A DNA stretch of 64,000 nt from Dyella silvatica (GCF_026283955.1 NZ_JAPDPE010000005.1:1-64000); one strand, 5' to 3'; shown: positions 44,497 through 55,837, numbered from the stretch's first letter. The notes: a model not told the origin generated them from the sequence alone. Made by a program: numbers and translations.

Positions 44497-47382
44497 CTAG
44501 AACCATTGCCGGGCTTCGCCCGCCCCGTCCACATTGCTGATGCAGCGGCCGCACAGCTCGGGATGCCCGGCATGGCTGCCGACGTCATCGCGACGATGCC
44601 AGCAGCGCACGCACTTGGTGGCTTCACTCACTTCAGCGACCACCCAGGCATTCTTGCCGTTCAATTTGTCGGCGGGCACCAGCTCACTGACACCATCCAG
44701 GCCGACCAGCGGGGCAACGGCTCCGGTTTCCTCCACCAGACGCAGCTCGGAGGTGATGAAGAAGAAGCGCAGCTCCGCCGCCGCTGGCGCGTAACGTTCA
44801 ACCAGCGATGGTTCGGCGTGAATCGTCACGTTGGCTTCGAGCGCCGCCCCCATCTTGCCAGCCTTGCGCATGCCTTCGAGCACGCGAGAGGCGGCATCGC
44901 GAATAGTCAGCAGATCGGACCAATAACGTCGTTGCTCGGGTGAACCCTGGGTTGCAACCAAGCCTTCGTACCAGGTTTCGAACAGTACGCTCTCATCGCG
45001 CTGCCCTGGCATGTGCTGCCAGATTTCTTCTGCGGTAAAGCTCAGCACCGGTGCCAGCCACCGCACCAGCGCCTCGAGGATGTGATACATCGCACTCTGC
45101 GCGCTGCGTCGGCCGATGCTGTCGGTCGGCATGGTGTAGAGGCGATCCTTGGTGATGTCGAGGTATTGCGCGCCCAGTTCATTGGTGCAGTAGTTCTGCA
45201 CGCGCTGGACGATTTCGGGGAAGTCGTAGCGCTCATAGGCGGCCTTGACCACGGCCTGCACGTCATAGGCCTGCTGCACCGCCCATTGATCGAGCGGCAA
45301 GCTTTCTTCCACGCTAAGCAGGTGCTTTGCAGGGTCGAAGCCATCGAGATTGCTGAGCAGAAAGCGCGCGGTATTGCGGATACGCCGATAGGTATCGGCC
45401 ACGCGCTTGAGAATTTCCTCCGACAACGACATCTCGTTGCGGTAGTCGGTGGAGGCCACCCATAGCCGCAGAATATCCGCGCCCATGCGATTCATGATGT
45501 CCTGCGGCTCGATACCGTTGCCCAGTGACTTGGACATCTTGCGGCCTTGCGCATCCACCGTGAAGCCATGGGTAAGCAACTGCTTGTACGGCGGCTGGCC
45601 GTCGAGCATGCAAGCGGTCAATAGCGAGGAGTGGAACCAGCCGCGGTGCTGGTCCGAACCTTCGAGATAAAGATCGGCCGGGAAGCGCAACACATCGGCG
45701 TGCGAACCGCGCAAGACATGCCAATGCGTGGTGCCGGAGTCGAACCATACGTCGAGGGTGTCGCGATTTTTTTCGTACTGCTCGGCTTCGTCACCGAGCA
45801 GCTCGCGCGGATCCAGGCTTTGCCACGCCTCGATGCCACCCTGTTCCACTCGATCAGCCACCTGGTCAAGCAGCTCGGCGGCACGCGGATGCAGCGCACC
45901 GGTTTCGCGATGCACGAAGAAGGCCATCGGCACGCCCCACTGGCGTTGGCGCGACAGCGTCCAATCGGGGCGCTCGGCAATCATGCTGTGCAGGCGCTGC
46001 TTGCCCCAGGCAGGAAAGAACTGAGTGGCTTCGATGCCGGCCAGCGCCGACTCGCGCAAGGTCTTGCCGCCGCCCACCGGCACGATGTCCATACCGGCAA
46101 ACCACTGCGAGGTCGCGCGATAGATGATCGGCGTTTTATGCCGCCAGCAATGCATATAGCTGTGCGTGTACTTGTTCTGATGCAGCAGCGAGCCGGCCTG
46201 CTCCAGCGCCTCGACGATTTTCGGATTGGCCTTCCAAATGAATTGACCGCCGAACAATGGCAGCGAGGTCGCATAGACGCCATTGCCCATCACCGGGTTG
46301 ATGATGTCGGCATCGTTCATGCCATGCGCTTTGCAGGAAAGAAAATCCTCCACGCCATAGGCCGGCGACGAATGCACCACACCGGTACCGGTATCCAGCG
46401 TCACGTAGTCGCCGAAATACACCGGCGCGGTACGCGCATAGCCTGGGTCCACCGCATACAAGGGATGGCGGAAACGCAACTCGCCCAGGGCTTCGCCGGG
46501 CACCGACGCCACGATATGGCCTTCGGCGCCATACGTCTTCAAGCACTCCTCGACGCGCTCAGTAGCGAGGATTAGCAAACCGCGGGCGCTATCGACCAGG
46601 CTGTAGCTGAACTCCGGGTGCAGGTTCAGCGCCTGGTTGGCGGGAATCGTCCACGGAGTGGTGGTCCAGATCACGATCTGGCCATTCGGCTTGGGCAGCT
46701 CGGCCAGGCCAAACGCCTTGGCAACGGCCGCCGGATCGTCGAAGGCGAAGCCGACGTCGATCGCGATATCGGTCTTGTCCTCGTACTCCACCTCGGCCTC
46801 GGCCAGCGCCGAGCCGCAGTCGAAGCACCAGTTGACCGGCTTGAGGCCGCGGTAGATATAGCCCTTGCGCAGGATCTCGGCGAGCGCGCGGATTTCGCCC
46901 GCTTCGTTCGCGTAGTTCATGGTGAGATAGGGACGATCCCACTCCCCCAAGACACCCAGGCGCTTAAAGTCTTCTTTCTGCTTCTCGATCTGCGCCGTAG
47001 CGTAGGCACGCGCCTTGCTCTGCACGTCGCTGGCGGACAAGCCTTTGCCGAACTGCTTTTCGATCTGGATCTCGATCGGCATGCCATGGCAATCCCAGCC
47101 CGGCACATACGGCGAATGAAAGCCGGCCAGCAGCTTGGACTTGACTACGACGTCCTTGAGGATTTTGTTGATCGCATGACCCAGGTGAATCACCCCGTTG
47201 GCATACGGCGGGCCGTCATGCAGCAAGAACATCGGCCGACCCGCGGTCTTGGCCTGAATCTGCGCATAGCGCCCAACGCGCTCCCACTCGGCCAGCCAAT
47301 CGGGCTCACGCTTGGGCAGGTCGCCGCGCATCGGAAACTCCGTCTGCGGCAGATTGAGGGTGCTCTTGTAATCCTGGGTCAT
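44497..47382 (-). CDS. ileS: Isoleucyl-tRNA synthetase
   Basis: A 961-residue class I synthetase charging tRNA-Ile. The HIGH-type motif is HLGH at 66-69 ([13 protein letters not shown]), the KMSKS motif is at 615-619, the editing domain contains [14 protein letters not shown] and [13 protein letters not shown], and the C-terminal zinc finger has [12 protein letters not shown] with LCGRC. The length is that of eubacterial type IleS. It follows ribF on the same strand. Confidence 0.98.
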   Translation of the reverse strand: MTQDYKSTLNLPQTEFPMRGDLPKREPDWLAEWERVGRYAQIQAKTAGRPMFLLHDGPPYANGVIHLGHAINKILKDVVVKSKLLAGFHSPYVPGWDCHGMPIEIQIEKQFGKGLSASDVQSKARAYATAQIEKQKEDFKRLGVLGEWDRPYLTMNYANEAGEIRALAEILRKGYIYRGLKPVNWCFDCGSALAEAEVEYEDKTDIAIDVGFAFDDPAAVAKAFGLAELPKPNGQIVIWTTTPWTIPANQALNLHPEFSYSLVDSARGLLILATERVEECLKTYGAEGHIVASVPGEALGELRFRHPLYAVDPGYARTAPVYFGDYVTLDTGTGVVHSSPAYGVEDFLSCKAHGMNDADIINPVMGNGVYATSLPLFGGQFIWKANPKIVEALEQAGSLLHQNKYTHSYMHCWRHKTPIIYRATSQWFAGMDIVPVGGGKTLRESALAGIEATQFFPAWGKQRLHSMIAERPDWTLSRQRQWGVPMAFFVHRETGALHPRAAELLDQVADRVEQGGIEAWQSLDPRELLGDEAEQYEKNRDTLDVWFDSGTTHWHVLRGSHADVLRFPADLYLEGSDQHRGWFHSSLLTACMLDGQPPYKQLLTHGFTVDAQGRKMSKSLGNGIEPQDIMNRMGADILRLWVASTDYRNEMSLSEEILKRVADTYRRIRNTARFLLSNLDGFDPAKHLLSVEESLPLDQWAVQQAYDVQAVVKAAYERYDFPEIVQRVQNYCTNELGAQYLDITKDRLYTMPTDSIGRRSAQSAMYHILEALVRWLAPVLSFTAEEIWQHMPGQRDESVLFETWYEGLVATQGSPEQRRYWSDLLTIRDAASRVLEGMRKAGKMGAALEANVTIHAEPSLVERYAPAAAELRFFFITSELRLVEETGAVAPLVGLDGVSELVPADKLNGKNAWVVAEVSEATKCVRCWHRRDDVGSHAGHPELCGRCISNVDGAGEARQWF

Positions 47383-47468
47383 TGCTTGAGTGCCATCGAG
47401 TTATTCGTCAACAGGCGGCACGAGGCCGTCTGCCTTGGTTAGATAGTGCAGGCCCGGGTACCACGGGC

Positions 47469-48422
47469 TTACGCATTGAGCAGACGTGGATTCATGCCTA
47501 GCAACTCACGCGCCATGCGCTCGTCGCGATGCATTTGCTCGGTGAGCGCATCCAGTCCATCAAACTTCTGTTCGTCACGCAGTTTGGCGACAAACTCTAC
47601 CGCCATGCGCTGGCCGTAGAGATCGCCGTCGAAGTCGAACAAATGCACTTCGAGCAGCGGCTCGCTGACCTCGTTTACGGTCGGCCGCACACCCAGGCTG
47701 GCCACGCCTGGCCAACTGCATTCGCATTCGCCCAGGCCGACGCGCACCGCAAAAATGCCATGCACCGGACTCACGCGATCGCGTAAATGAATATTGGCCG
47801 TGGGATAACCCAGCGTACGACCCAGTTGATTGCCGTATTCCACCTTGCCCTCCATCACAAAGGGCCGCCCCAGCAACGGCGCGGCGCCGGTGAATTCGCC
47901 AGCGGCCAGCAGCAGACGCACACGGGTCGCCGAGACACGGGCGCCATCGAGCAGCACCGGCGGCATGGTCCGCGCACTGAAACCCAGGGCCTGGCCCATC
48001 TGCTCCAACAAGGCCACATCGCCACCGCGCTTGTGGCCAAAGCGGAAATCACCGCCGACCCATACCTCGCGCGCCGCCAATCGCTCGCCTAACACCTGCC
48101 GCACAAAAGCCTCGGCCGGCATCGCCGTCAATGCGGCATTGAAACGAAGCAGCAAGGTGTGCTCCATGCCGGCCGCCGCAAAGCCCAAAAGCTTTTCGCG
48201 CACGCTGGACAAGCGCGGCACCGGCTCTTTGGAAAAATAAGCGCGAGGCAATGGCTCGAAGCTGACCACGATCGGTGTACAGCCGAGCACCTGCGCCCGC
48301 TCGCGCACCTGCGCCAACAGCGCCTGGTGCCCGCGATGCAGGCCATCGAAGGCACCAATGGCCACTACGCTACCGCCGGGGGCCACACGGGGGCCCGCGA
48401 CATCCCTGGAAAGTCTCATCAT
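47469..48422 (-). CDS. ribF: Bifunctional riboflavin kinase / FAD synthetase
   Basis: A 317-residue enzyme making FMN and FAD. The N-terminal nucleotidyltransferase has GAFDGLHRGHQALL, VVSFEPLPRAYF and VGGDFRFGHKRGGD; the C-terminal kinase has GRTLGYPTANIHL and GVASLGVRPTVNE. An ATG directly after the first (48419) is an equal start. It lies between murJ and ileS. Confidence 0.97.
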   Translation of the reverse strand: MMRLSRDVAGPRVAPGGSVVAIGAFDGLHRGHQALLAQVRERAQVLGCTPIVVSFEPLPRAYFSKEPVPRLSSVREKLLGFAAAGMEHTLLLRFNAALTAMPAEAFVRQVLGERLAAREVWVGGDFRFGHKRGGDVALLEQMGQALGFSARTMPPVLLDGARVSATRVRLLLAAGEFTGAAPLLGRPFVMEGKVEYGNQLGRTLGYPTANIHLRDRVSPVHGIFAVRVGLGECECSWPGVASLGVRPTVNEVSEPLLEVHLFDFDGDLYGQRMAVEFVAKLRDEQKFDGLDALTEQMHRDERMARELLGMNPRLLNA

Positions 48423-48498
48423 CGCGCGAGTATAACGGCTGGATCGCCGTTCTTAGCGGCCCAGATCTCGCTCGAAGCAAGCTTGCGCGAGGCGATCA

Positions 48499-50106
48499 TC
48501 AAACCCCGCGCAATTCGCGTAGACGAAAGCCGGTGGCGAACAGGGTCGCCAGATAAGCGCCGCCGCCGGCCGCCACCAGCACGCCCAAGCGCCAGACGCG
48601 GGTCCATTTGGGTACATCGGTCCAATCCGGCCAGCACCAAAGGCCCAGCAACAAGACCGCAATCATCGCGGCGCAGGCCAACGCCAGCCGCAGCATGTGC
48701 CTGGCCCAGCCCGGCTGACGCTGATACACGCCCGCCTGCTTCAGCCACCGCCAGAGCAGGCCCAGGTTGATATAGCTGGCCAAGGCGCTCGCCATGCCCA
48801 ATGCCATGTGCAGGCCATAGACCTGCGACAGGCCGTGCAGCCACGAGCCTTGCTTGACCTCCGCCGGGGCCCACAGCCAGAACAACAAGGCCAGAAAGAT
48901 GACGTTCAAAAGCATGTTGGTAATCAGCGAAACCACGCCGGCGCGCACCGGGGTGCGGGTGTCTTGTCGCGCGTAGAACGCGGGCAGTACCACCTTGACC
49001 AGGGCGAACGCCGGCAAACCGAAGCTCAGTGCTGAAATCGACAGCGTGGCCATGCGGGTATCCAGCGCCGTGAACTGGCCATGCTGAAACAGTGTCGCGA
49101 CCAACGGCTGGGCCAAAATCATCAGCCCGAACATCGCCGGTACCGCAATCAGCAACGTGGTACGCAAGCCCCAATCCAACGCCATCGAGAAGCCGGCACG
49201 GTCGGTGGCCACATGGTGGCGCGATAGCGAGGGCAGAATCACCGTGCCCAAGGCCACGCCGAACACCCCCAGCGGTAACTCCAGAAAACGATCCGCCTGC
49301 GACAGCCAGCTTTGCGAACCGGCGATCAGCAGCGAGGCGATCACCGTGTCCAGCAAGAGATTGATTTGCGCCACCGAGGAGCCGAACAGGGTAGGCACCA
49401 TCAGCTTCATGATCCGGCGCACTTCCGGCTGACCCCACCCCCAGCGCGGCAAGGTCAGCAGATCGAGCTGGCGCAGCGCGGGTAACTGAAACAACAGTTG
49501 CAAGATGCCCGCCACCAGAATCGCCCAACCCATCGCCATGATCGGCGTATGCAGTCGCGGCGCCAGCCACAAGGCGCCGCCGATCATGCAGAGATTGAGA
49601 ATGACCGGCGTCAGCGCGGGCAAGCCGAAACGGTGAAAGCTATTGAGCGCGCCACCGGATAGCGCGGTCAATGAAACGAACAGCAAAAACGGAAAGGTCA
49701 GCCGTAGCAAGTTCACGGTGAGATCGAATTTCTCCGGCGCATCGATCGCGCCCGGCGAAAACAAGGTGGTGACCTGCGGAGCGAAAATCAGCCCGAGTGC
49801 GGTAATCAACAGCAACACGCCACCCAGCGTGCCTGACACACGCGACATCAAATTCTTCAGCTCGGCGTGGCTACGGGTTTCCTTGACCTCGGTGAACACC
49901 GGCACGAAGGCCGTGGAAAACGAGCCCTCGGCAAACAACCGGCGCATGAAATTGGGAATGCGAAAGGCCACCCAAAATGCGTCAGTTGCCGCATTCGCGC
50001 CAAAGGCGGCGTTGATCGACATATCCCGGACCAGACCGAGTACGCGCGAAATCATGGTCATGCTGCTAAACGAAAGCAGCCCTCGGAACATGCTGGGGGA
50101 CTTCAT
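48499..50106 (-). CDS. murJ: Lipid II flippase MurJ
   Basis: A 535-residue polytopic protein of the MviN/MurJ family, about 14 membrane segments, moving lipid II across the inner membrane for peptidoglycan synthesis. Diagnostic stretches are MTMISRVLGLVRDMSINAAFG, ATDAFWVAFRIPNFMRRLFAEGSF, AFVPVFTE and ARQDTRTPVRAGVVSLITNM. It is first in the murJ-ribF-ileS-lspA-ispH group and divergent from rpsT, as in other Xanthomonadales. Confidence 0.96.
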   Translation of the reverse strand: MKSPSMFRGLLSFSSMTMISRVLGLVRDMSINAAFGANAATDAFWVAFRIPNFMRRLFAEGSFSTAFVPVFTEVKETRSHAELKNLMSRVSGTLGGVLLLITALGLIFAPQVTTLFSPGAIDAPEKFDLTVNLLRLTFPFLLFVSLTALSGGALNSFHRFGLPALTPVILNLCMIGGALWLAPRLHTPIMAMGWAILVAGILQLLFQLPALRQLDLLTLPRWGWGQPEVRRIMKLMVPTLFGSSVAQINLLLDTVIASLLIAGSQSWLSQADRFLELPLGVFGVALGTVILPSLSRHHVATDRAGFSMALDWGLRTTLLIAVPAMFGLMILAQPLVATLFQHGQFTALDTRMATLSISALSFGLPAFALVKVVLPAFYARQDTRTPVRAGVVSLITNMLLNVIFLALLFWLWAPAEVKQGSWLHGLSQVYGLHMALGMASALASYINLGLLWRWLKQAGVYQRQPGWARHMLRLALACAAMIAVLLLGLWCWPDWTDVPKWTRVWRLGVLVAAGGGAYLATLFATGFRLRELRGV

Positions 50107-50302
50107 GCTTTATGCCGGATAAGGGTTGAAAATCGGGGATCGGCGAAAACGGCGCCACTGGCACCGGCTCGCGCAGGTAAGCCAGTTTGACAGCCGGTAA
50201 AGGCTATATGACAGCGCCGATATGGCAACAGAGCGGCATTCACCCATGCAGCGTATACTTGCGTGACGTCCAGCCCAGATCCTGCGATTCGCGGCTAAGC
50301 TG

Positions 50303-50331
50303 TTGACGCAACGGCGCATTAGCCGCATAAT
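50303..50331 (+). promoter_or_regulatory. Promoter of rpsT
   Basis: TTGACG (50303-50308) and CATAAT (50326-50331) are 17 bp apart, giving a 5' leader of about 35 nt before the TTG start. Confidence 0.8.
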
Positions 50332-50371
50332 CACCGCCTTTTTCCAACCCTAGCGATTTCGGAGTTCTACC

Positions 50372-50635
50372 TTGGCCAACATTAAGTCCGCGAAGAAGCG
50401 TGCGCGCCAGTCTGAGCAGCGCCGCCTGCGCAACGTAAGCGCCCGCTCCATGGTGCGCACCGCCCTCAAGAAGGTCGTCAAAGCCATTGAGGTCAAGGAC
50501 AAGGCCGCTGCTGTCGAAGCCTTTGCCGCCGCTCAGCCGATCATGGATCGTTACGCCGCCCGCGGCCTGATCCACAAGAACAAGGCCGCTCGCCATAAGA
50601 GCCGCCTCAACGCGAAGATCCGCGAGCTGGCATAA
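50372..50635 (+). CDS. rpsT: 30S ribosomal protein S20
   Basis: An 87-residue basic protein starting [17 protein letters not shown] after the initiator, standard S20 length. The start codon is TTG at 50372 with CGGAG upstream. E. coli rpsT also starts with UUG, where the weak codon takes part in S20 autoregulation; the same is plausible here. It has its own promoter and intrinsic terminator. Confidence 0.97.
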   Translation: MANIKSAKKRARQSEQRRLRNVSARSMVRTALKKVVKAIEVKDKAAAVEAFAAAQPIMDRYAARGLIHKNKAARHKSRLNAKIRELA

Positions 50636-50662
50636 GCCAGCTGTTACGCGATTCGGGTTGAC

Positions 50663-50690
50663 AGAAAAGCCGGCCTTTGCCGGCTTTTCT
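50663..50690 (+). terminator. Intrinsic terminator of rpsT
   Basis: AGAAAAGCCGG and CCGGCTTTTCT form a stem ending in T-rich sequence, 28 bp after the stop. Confidence 0.9.
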
Positions 50691-50882
50691 GCTTTTTGAA
50701 GCAAGCCAACCCGCCCGTCGATGACTCAGCGTTTGCCTGGGCATACCGGCTAGCACCGCTCGCCCTGCCCCAGCACCCAGGCAACCGAGCCATCTCTGCG
50801 TGACGATGCCCGCTCGCCCAAGGCGCACCGCAAATACCGCCGCCGCAACATCTTACGTGCTGCTTAGCAAGATGCGCTGACG
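50691..50882. other. Intergenic region after rpsT
   Basis: About 190 bp without a gene or clear signal, leading to the long palindrome at 50883. Confidence 0.5.
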
Positions 50883-50916
50883 GATATGGAACGATCTAAT
50901 TAGATCGTTCCATATC
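50883..50916. promoter_or_regulatory. Perfect 34-bp palindrome
   Basis: The arm GATATGGAACGATCTAA (50883-50899) is followed directly by its exact reverse complement (50900-50916) with no spacer. It is more AT-rich than its surroundings and sits 30 bp before the start of a small exported protein. It could be an operator for a dimeric regulator or fold into a hairpin in the transcript; no T-run follows. Confidence 0.7.
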
Positions 50917-50945
50917 GTCACCGGCATCACGGGGAGGTGGTGTTT

Positions 50946-51239
50946 TTGAAAAATTTTCGATTGCTGCCAGGCGCACTTGCGCTACTGGCGGTTGCCCCAG
51001 GGCATGCCCAAATTTCAATGACTTCCCGCCCTCAGCAGCTTGAGCCACAGCCAGGGCACTTTGTGCTCGACCAGAGCACCCAGGAGATTGCCGATTTTCT
51101 GCGCGCCGCCATTCGCGCGCAAAGCGGCATCACGCTGACGCAGTACAAGCTCAACACCTTTCGCCGGCACCTCACCGAGGATCAAGGCTGGCGCATCGAG
51201 ATCAAGCGATACCCCAAACTCACGGAGGTGGGCGCTTAG
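50946..51239 (+). CDS. Small exported protein of unknown function (frame interrupted by TAG)
   Basis: A 97-residue protein with a signal peptide (KNFRLLPGALALLAVAPGHAQ). GGGGAGG (50931-50937) lies 8 bp ahead of a TTG at 50946, which is the best start; in-frame GTGs at 50937 and 50940 overlap that ribosome-binding site. The mature part (FVLDQSTQEIADFLRAAI, ITLTQYKLNTFRRHLTEDQGW) matches no family I recognise. The frame stops at TAG 51237-51239 but continues with coding-like composition to about 51450. It is preceded by the 34-bp palindrome. Confidence 0.5.
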   Translation: MKNFRLLPGALALLAVAPGHAQISMTSRPQQLEPQPGHFVLDQSTQEIADFLRAAIRAQSGITLTQYKLNTFRRHLTEDQGWRIEIKRYPKLTEVGA

Positions 51240-51542
51240 CGCAACGCGGCGGATGGCAGCCGATACGCCAGTGAGGTGAAGCCCGCAGCCATGGACAACG
51301 CATCGCCCATTTATCGCGTGACATTCAACGCCGAGCACCCCATCGCCACACGCCTCATCCAGGTATGGGCTCAGCGCTATGGAGCCTTCGATAACCACCA
51401 GAGCCGGACCTTAGCCGACGAGATTCTCGTGCGTCGACACCACGCTCCATGCAACGCCAGCACAACAAGAAAAACAAGCCTGAATTCATCAGGCCAACGC
51501 TCAATATTCCAACAACAAAGCTCTCATCTTTTCTCTTTTTAA
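51240..51542 (+). pseudogene. In-frame continuation beyond TAG, possible readthrough or decayed 3' part
   Basis: After the TAG the same frame runs 100 more codons to TAA. Up to about 51450 the third codon positions are mostly G/C and the translation is protein-like (ASPIYRVTFNAEHPIATRLI, VWAQRYGAFDNHQSRTLADEI); beyond that it becomes low-complexity leader sequence of the next gene. An independent start would be GTG at 51276 or ATG at 51291, without a good ribosome-binding site. Either the gene has a nonsense mutation or two small proteins are encoded. Confidence 0.4.
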
Positions 51543-51556
51543 TGCCGGAAAGGTCC

Positions 51557-54500
51557 ATGCGTACACACACCACCAAGCCGAACATATCCATCGATAGCCG
51601 ATCAGGCCGAAGCAGATTCCGTCAAACCCGAATCAGCCTGGTGCTGCTTTCCTTGCTGTGCACCTCCCCACTTTGGGCGCAGTCCATGACTGGCGGCATC
51701 TACGGAAAGTTAAAGGACGTGCAAGGCGTTACCGTGGTGGTGAAAAACCCAGCCACCGGCTATGAGAACACGCTGACCCCCGACAAGACCGGTTACTACA
51801 ACGTCGGCAACCTGGCCCCGGGCACCTATACCGTGCAGCTGATAAAAAATGGCAATCCGGCCGATGAGCAAGCACTCAGCGTGCGCGCCGGTGCGGCGTC
51901 GCCAGTGGTTTTTGCAGCCACGGCCAAGAACACTCCCGAAGCTGAGATCAACGCCAAGAACCTGGACGTGATTTCGGTCAGCGGCACGACGACATCGGTG
52001 AATACGATTGACGTCAGCAGCGTGGAAAACACCCAGATCTGGAATCTCAGCGACGTCAACAACCTGCCCGTCTCGGCACGCAATCTCGAAGGCATCGCCA
52101 CCCTGCAATCGAATGTAAGCGCCGCGGGCAAGCTGGGCAGTGCACAGGGTTATTCGGGTGGCTATGTGCAGTTCAACGGTGCCGCGCCCGACGAAAACCG
52201 CTATTACGTCAACCAGTTCGACACCACCAACGGCTCGAACATGCTGCAGCCCACCGGCGTACCGGACGAGGCCATCAGCACCATTCAAATCAAGAGCACT
52301 GGCTATGGCGTGCAATACGGTAGCACCACCGGTGGCGTTACCTCGGGCACGATCAAGCAGGGCAGCAATATCTTCAAGATGGGCGGCAGCCTTTATTTCA
52401 CGCCGCCGACCTCTTCGCTGCTGAATCCGAATACGCCCAATGTGCGCAATAGCGCGGATGCGACCAAGTACAACATCTTCGGCTCGGCCACGCACACCGA
52501 AAGCCAGCTCACCAACAACCTCTGGTCTTCCGGCCCGATTCTGCAGGACAAGCTGTTTTATTACGCCTTGTTCACCAATAAAGGCGGCTCGCGCCAAACC
52601 ACCTACGACCAGAACAGCGGCACCACCAAAGACATCTTCAATCAAAACCCCTCGCATGGCGGGTTGATCAACCTGACCTGGAATATCAACAAGGACCAAA
52701 CCGTGGACTGGCTGCTTTATCGTGAAAACGACAACAGCCGCCACACGCAGTACGCGGTCAATGAGCCCTACAACCCGGGCAGCGCCAGTACCTCGCCGTA
52801 CAACTACAGCCATGGCATCAACAATGAATGGCTGAGCGTGCTCAACTACACCGGAAAAATCACCGACACACTAAGCGTGTCGGCGATGTACGGCTATCTG
52901 CGCACGCGTTACTACACCCATAGCCTGAGCGACGATCAAGGCGGCAGCCTGCCCTCGGTCTCGTACTTCGATCCGGCCACGCAGAAGATCGTCGTGCCAC
53001 CGGGCGGCACCGGCCCCGCCACGATCAACTCGCCGTTCGTCTACGACAAAAAAGGTTATCGGCTGGACTTCGACTGGTATCCGGTCGAGCAACATCATCT
53101 GAGCTTTGGCCTTGACCACTACAACTACGTAGCAACCATTCTCACCGCGACCAATCCTCACGGTGCCTGGGCTTACAACATCAACCACTGCCCGCCGGAC
53201 CAGGCCAGCTGCGCGCTACCCAATGGCAGCGTACTAGCCAACGGCACGCCCTATGTGAGCTCTGCCATTTCGTACCAGAACGACGCCGATCGCAATATCA
53301 ACAAGAGTTTTTATCTCGACGACACCTGGCAAGTCAGTAATAACGTCTTGCTGTACGCCGGCCTGCGGCACGATACCTATGTCTCCAAGCTGGACACCGG
53401 CCAGACCTATTTGCATCTGCCCTATAACTCGCCGCGCTTTGGCGTGTCGTGGGACGTGCACGGCGATAGCAGCTTGAAGGTCGGCGCCACGCTGGGCCGT
53501 TATGCGGAAGGGCTAGGCGTCAACTACAACGATTTGGCCGGTGCGGCATATATCTCGCAGACGTACTACTACACCTACAACTGCGCCAGCGCGAATTGCG
53601 CCAACAATGGCTATATCCCGCAAAACCTGCAGCAAACCGGCTCGCCGACCGGTGTCGTCGGCAACATCCCACCGACCGTCAACGGCCAGGTTTCGCACAA
53701 CATCAAACCCAGCTACCAAGACAGCCTGTCGATCTACGCCCTGCAGCAGTTCAATAACAGCTGGACCGCCGGCGCCACGTTCTACGTGAGCAAGCTGCGC
53801 AATCTGATGGAATATTGGAACGGCACCACGATGGTGAATAACTATCTGACCGCCCATGGCTATAGCTATCAGATTCCAGGCGACGGACTGGGCTTTCTCT
53901 ACAACCCGGGCAAGTCTCTGGACCTGACCTTGCCGGCAGGTCCAGGTGGTGCCTTACAGCGGGTCGTCATTCCCAATAGCTATCTCGGCATGCCCCACCC
54001 GGAGCGCAAAACCTACCAGCTGACCTTTACGCTCGATCATCCAGCCACCGCCGAAGAGCCCTGGTTCCTCGATGTCTCGTATACCTGGCGCCACTTGTTC
54101 GGCAACACCACTGGCGCGGTCAACGCCACCGGCTCGCAAAACAGCAATGTCTTCAGCAACGGCTATGACCAGAGCTGGGAGGCACCTGCCTTCCTCGACG
54201 GCGCGGGCGGCAATTTGCAATCGGATGCCAAGAACACGCTCAAGATCAACGGCTACTACCGCTTCTCGTATGGCCTGCGCCTGGGCGGCATGTTTACTGC
54301 GTCATCCGGCGTCCCACTCAGCTGCTATAGCAACTATCCCTATCCCAACGATGGCCGTCTGCCCGCAGCCGGTAACTCGCAGGACAGCTACTACTGCGGC
54401 AATCAGTTGATCTCGCGTGGTCATGCCGGCAAGACCAGTTTCTGGGATCAGCTAGACCTGGATGTCGGCTACGACTGGAAGCTTGCCAACAACGCTTTCA

Positions 54501-54670
54501 GCCTGGATCTGAAGGTAACCAATGCGTTTAATCGCAACGCGGTGCTCCAGAAAAACCAGGTCTATAACGCCAATGTCGGCGACCCCAACCCATCGCCCAC
54601 GTATATGACGCCCAGCCTGTTCCAGGCACCGCGTTCGTCGATGCTGGTATTCCGCTGGCAGTACAACTGA
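51557..54670 (+). CDS. Oar-like TonB-dependent receptor (second paralogue)
   Basis: A 1037-residue outer-membrane receptor. GGAAAGG stands 4 bp ahead of the ATG at 51557, and the signal peptide ends LCTSPLWAQ. The N-terminal carboxypeptidase-regulatory-like fold (GGIYGKLKDVQGVTVVVKNP, PDKTGYYNVGNLAPGTYTVQL) precedes the plug (GYGVQYGSTTGGVTSGTIKQG) and a large barrel (WQVSNNVLLYAGLRHDTY, PRFGVSWDVHGDSSLKVG). Domain order and length nearly equal the receptor at 17682-20798, so they are paralogues. The last residues, FRWQYN, end in Asn rather than the usual aromatic residue. No TonB/ExbBD genes are nearby. The ligand is unknown. Confidence 0.93.
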   Translation: MRTHTTKPNISIDSRSGRSRFRQTRISLVLLSLLCTSPLWAQSMTGGIYGKLKDVQGVTVVVKNPATGYENTLTPDKTGYYNVGNLAPGTYTVQLIKNGNPADEQALSVRAGAASPVVFAATAKNTPEAEINAKNLDVISVSGTTTSVNTIDVSSVENTQIWNLSDVNNLPVSARNLEGIATLQSNVSAAGKLGSAQGYSGGYVQFNGAAPDENRYYVNQFDTTNGSNMLQPTGVPDEAISTIQIKSTGYGVQYGSTTGGVTSGTIKQGSNIFKMGGSLYFTPPTSSLLNPNTPNVRNSADATKYNIFGSATHTESQLTNNLWSSGPILQDKLFYYALFTNKGGSRQTTYDQNSGTTKDIFNQNPSHGGLINLTWNINKDQTVDWLLYRENDNSRHTQYAVNEPYNPGSASTSPYNYSHGINNEWLSVLNYTGKITDTLSVSAMYGYLRTRYYTHSLSDDQGGSLPSVSYFDPATQKIVVPPGGTGPATINSPFVYDKKGYRLDFDWYPVEQHHLSFGLDHYNYVATILTATNPHGAWAYNINHCPPDQASCALPNGSVLANGTPYVSSAISYQNDADRNINKSFYLDDTWQVSNNVLLYAGLRHDTYVSKLDTGQTYLHLPYNSPRFGVSWDVHGDSSLKVGATLGRYAEGLGVNYNDLAGAAYISQTYYYTYNCASANCANNGYIPQNLQQTGSPTGVVGNIPPTVNGQVSHNIKPSYQDSLSIYALQQFNNSWTAGATFYVSKLRNLMEYWNGTTMVNNYLTAHGYSYQIPGDGLGFLYNPGKSLDLTLPAGPGGALQRVVIPNSYLGMPHPERKTYQLTFTLDHPATAEEPWFLDVSYTWRHLFGNTTGAVNATGSQNSNVFSNGYDQSWEAPAFLDGAGGNLQSDAKNTLKINGYYRFSYGLRLGGMFTASSGVPLSCYSNYPYPNDGRLPAAGNSQDSYYCGNQLISRGHAGKTSFWDQLDLDVGYDWKLANNAFSLDLKVTNAFNRNAVLQKNQVYNANVGDPNPSPTYMTPSLFQAPRSSMLVFRWQYN

Positions 54671-54682
54671 TCGAAAAACAAA

Positions 54683-54713
54683 AGCCCCTCCTCTGACGCG
54701 CAGAGGAGGGGCT
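54683..54713. terminator. Intrinsic terminator between Oar-like receptor and obgE
   Basis: AGCCCCTCCTCTG and CAGAGGAGGGGCT form a perfect 13-bp stem. The A-run before it makes it T-tailed on the reverse strand, so it likely ends the obgE transcript as well. Confidence 0.85.
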
Positions 54714-54754
54714 GCATATCGATAAAGCCCCTCAAAGGGCTATCAAGACGGCGC

Positions 54755-55837
<1,083 letters not shown>

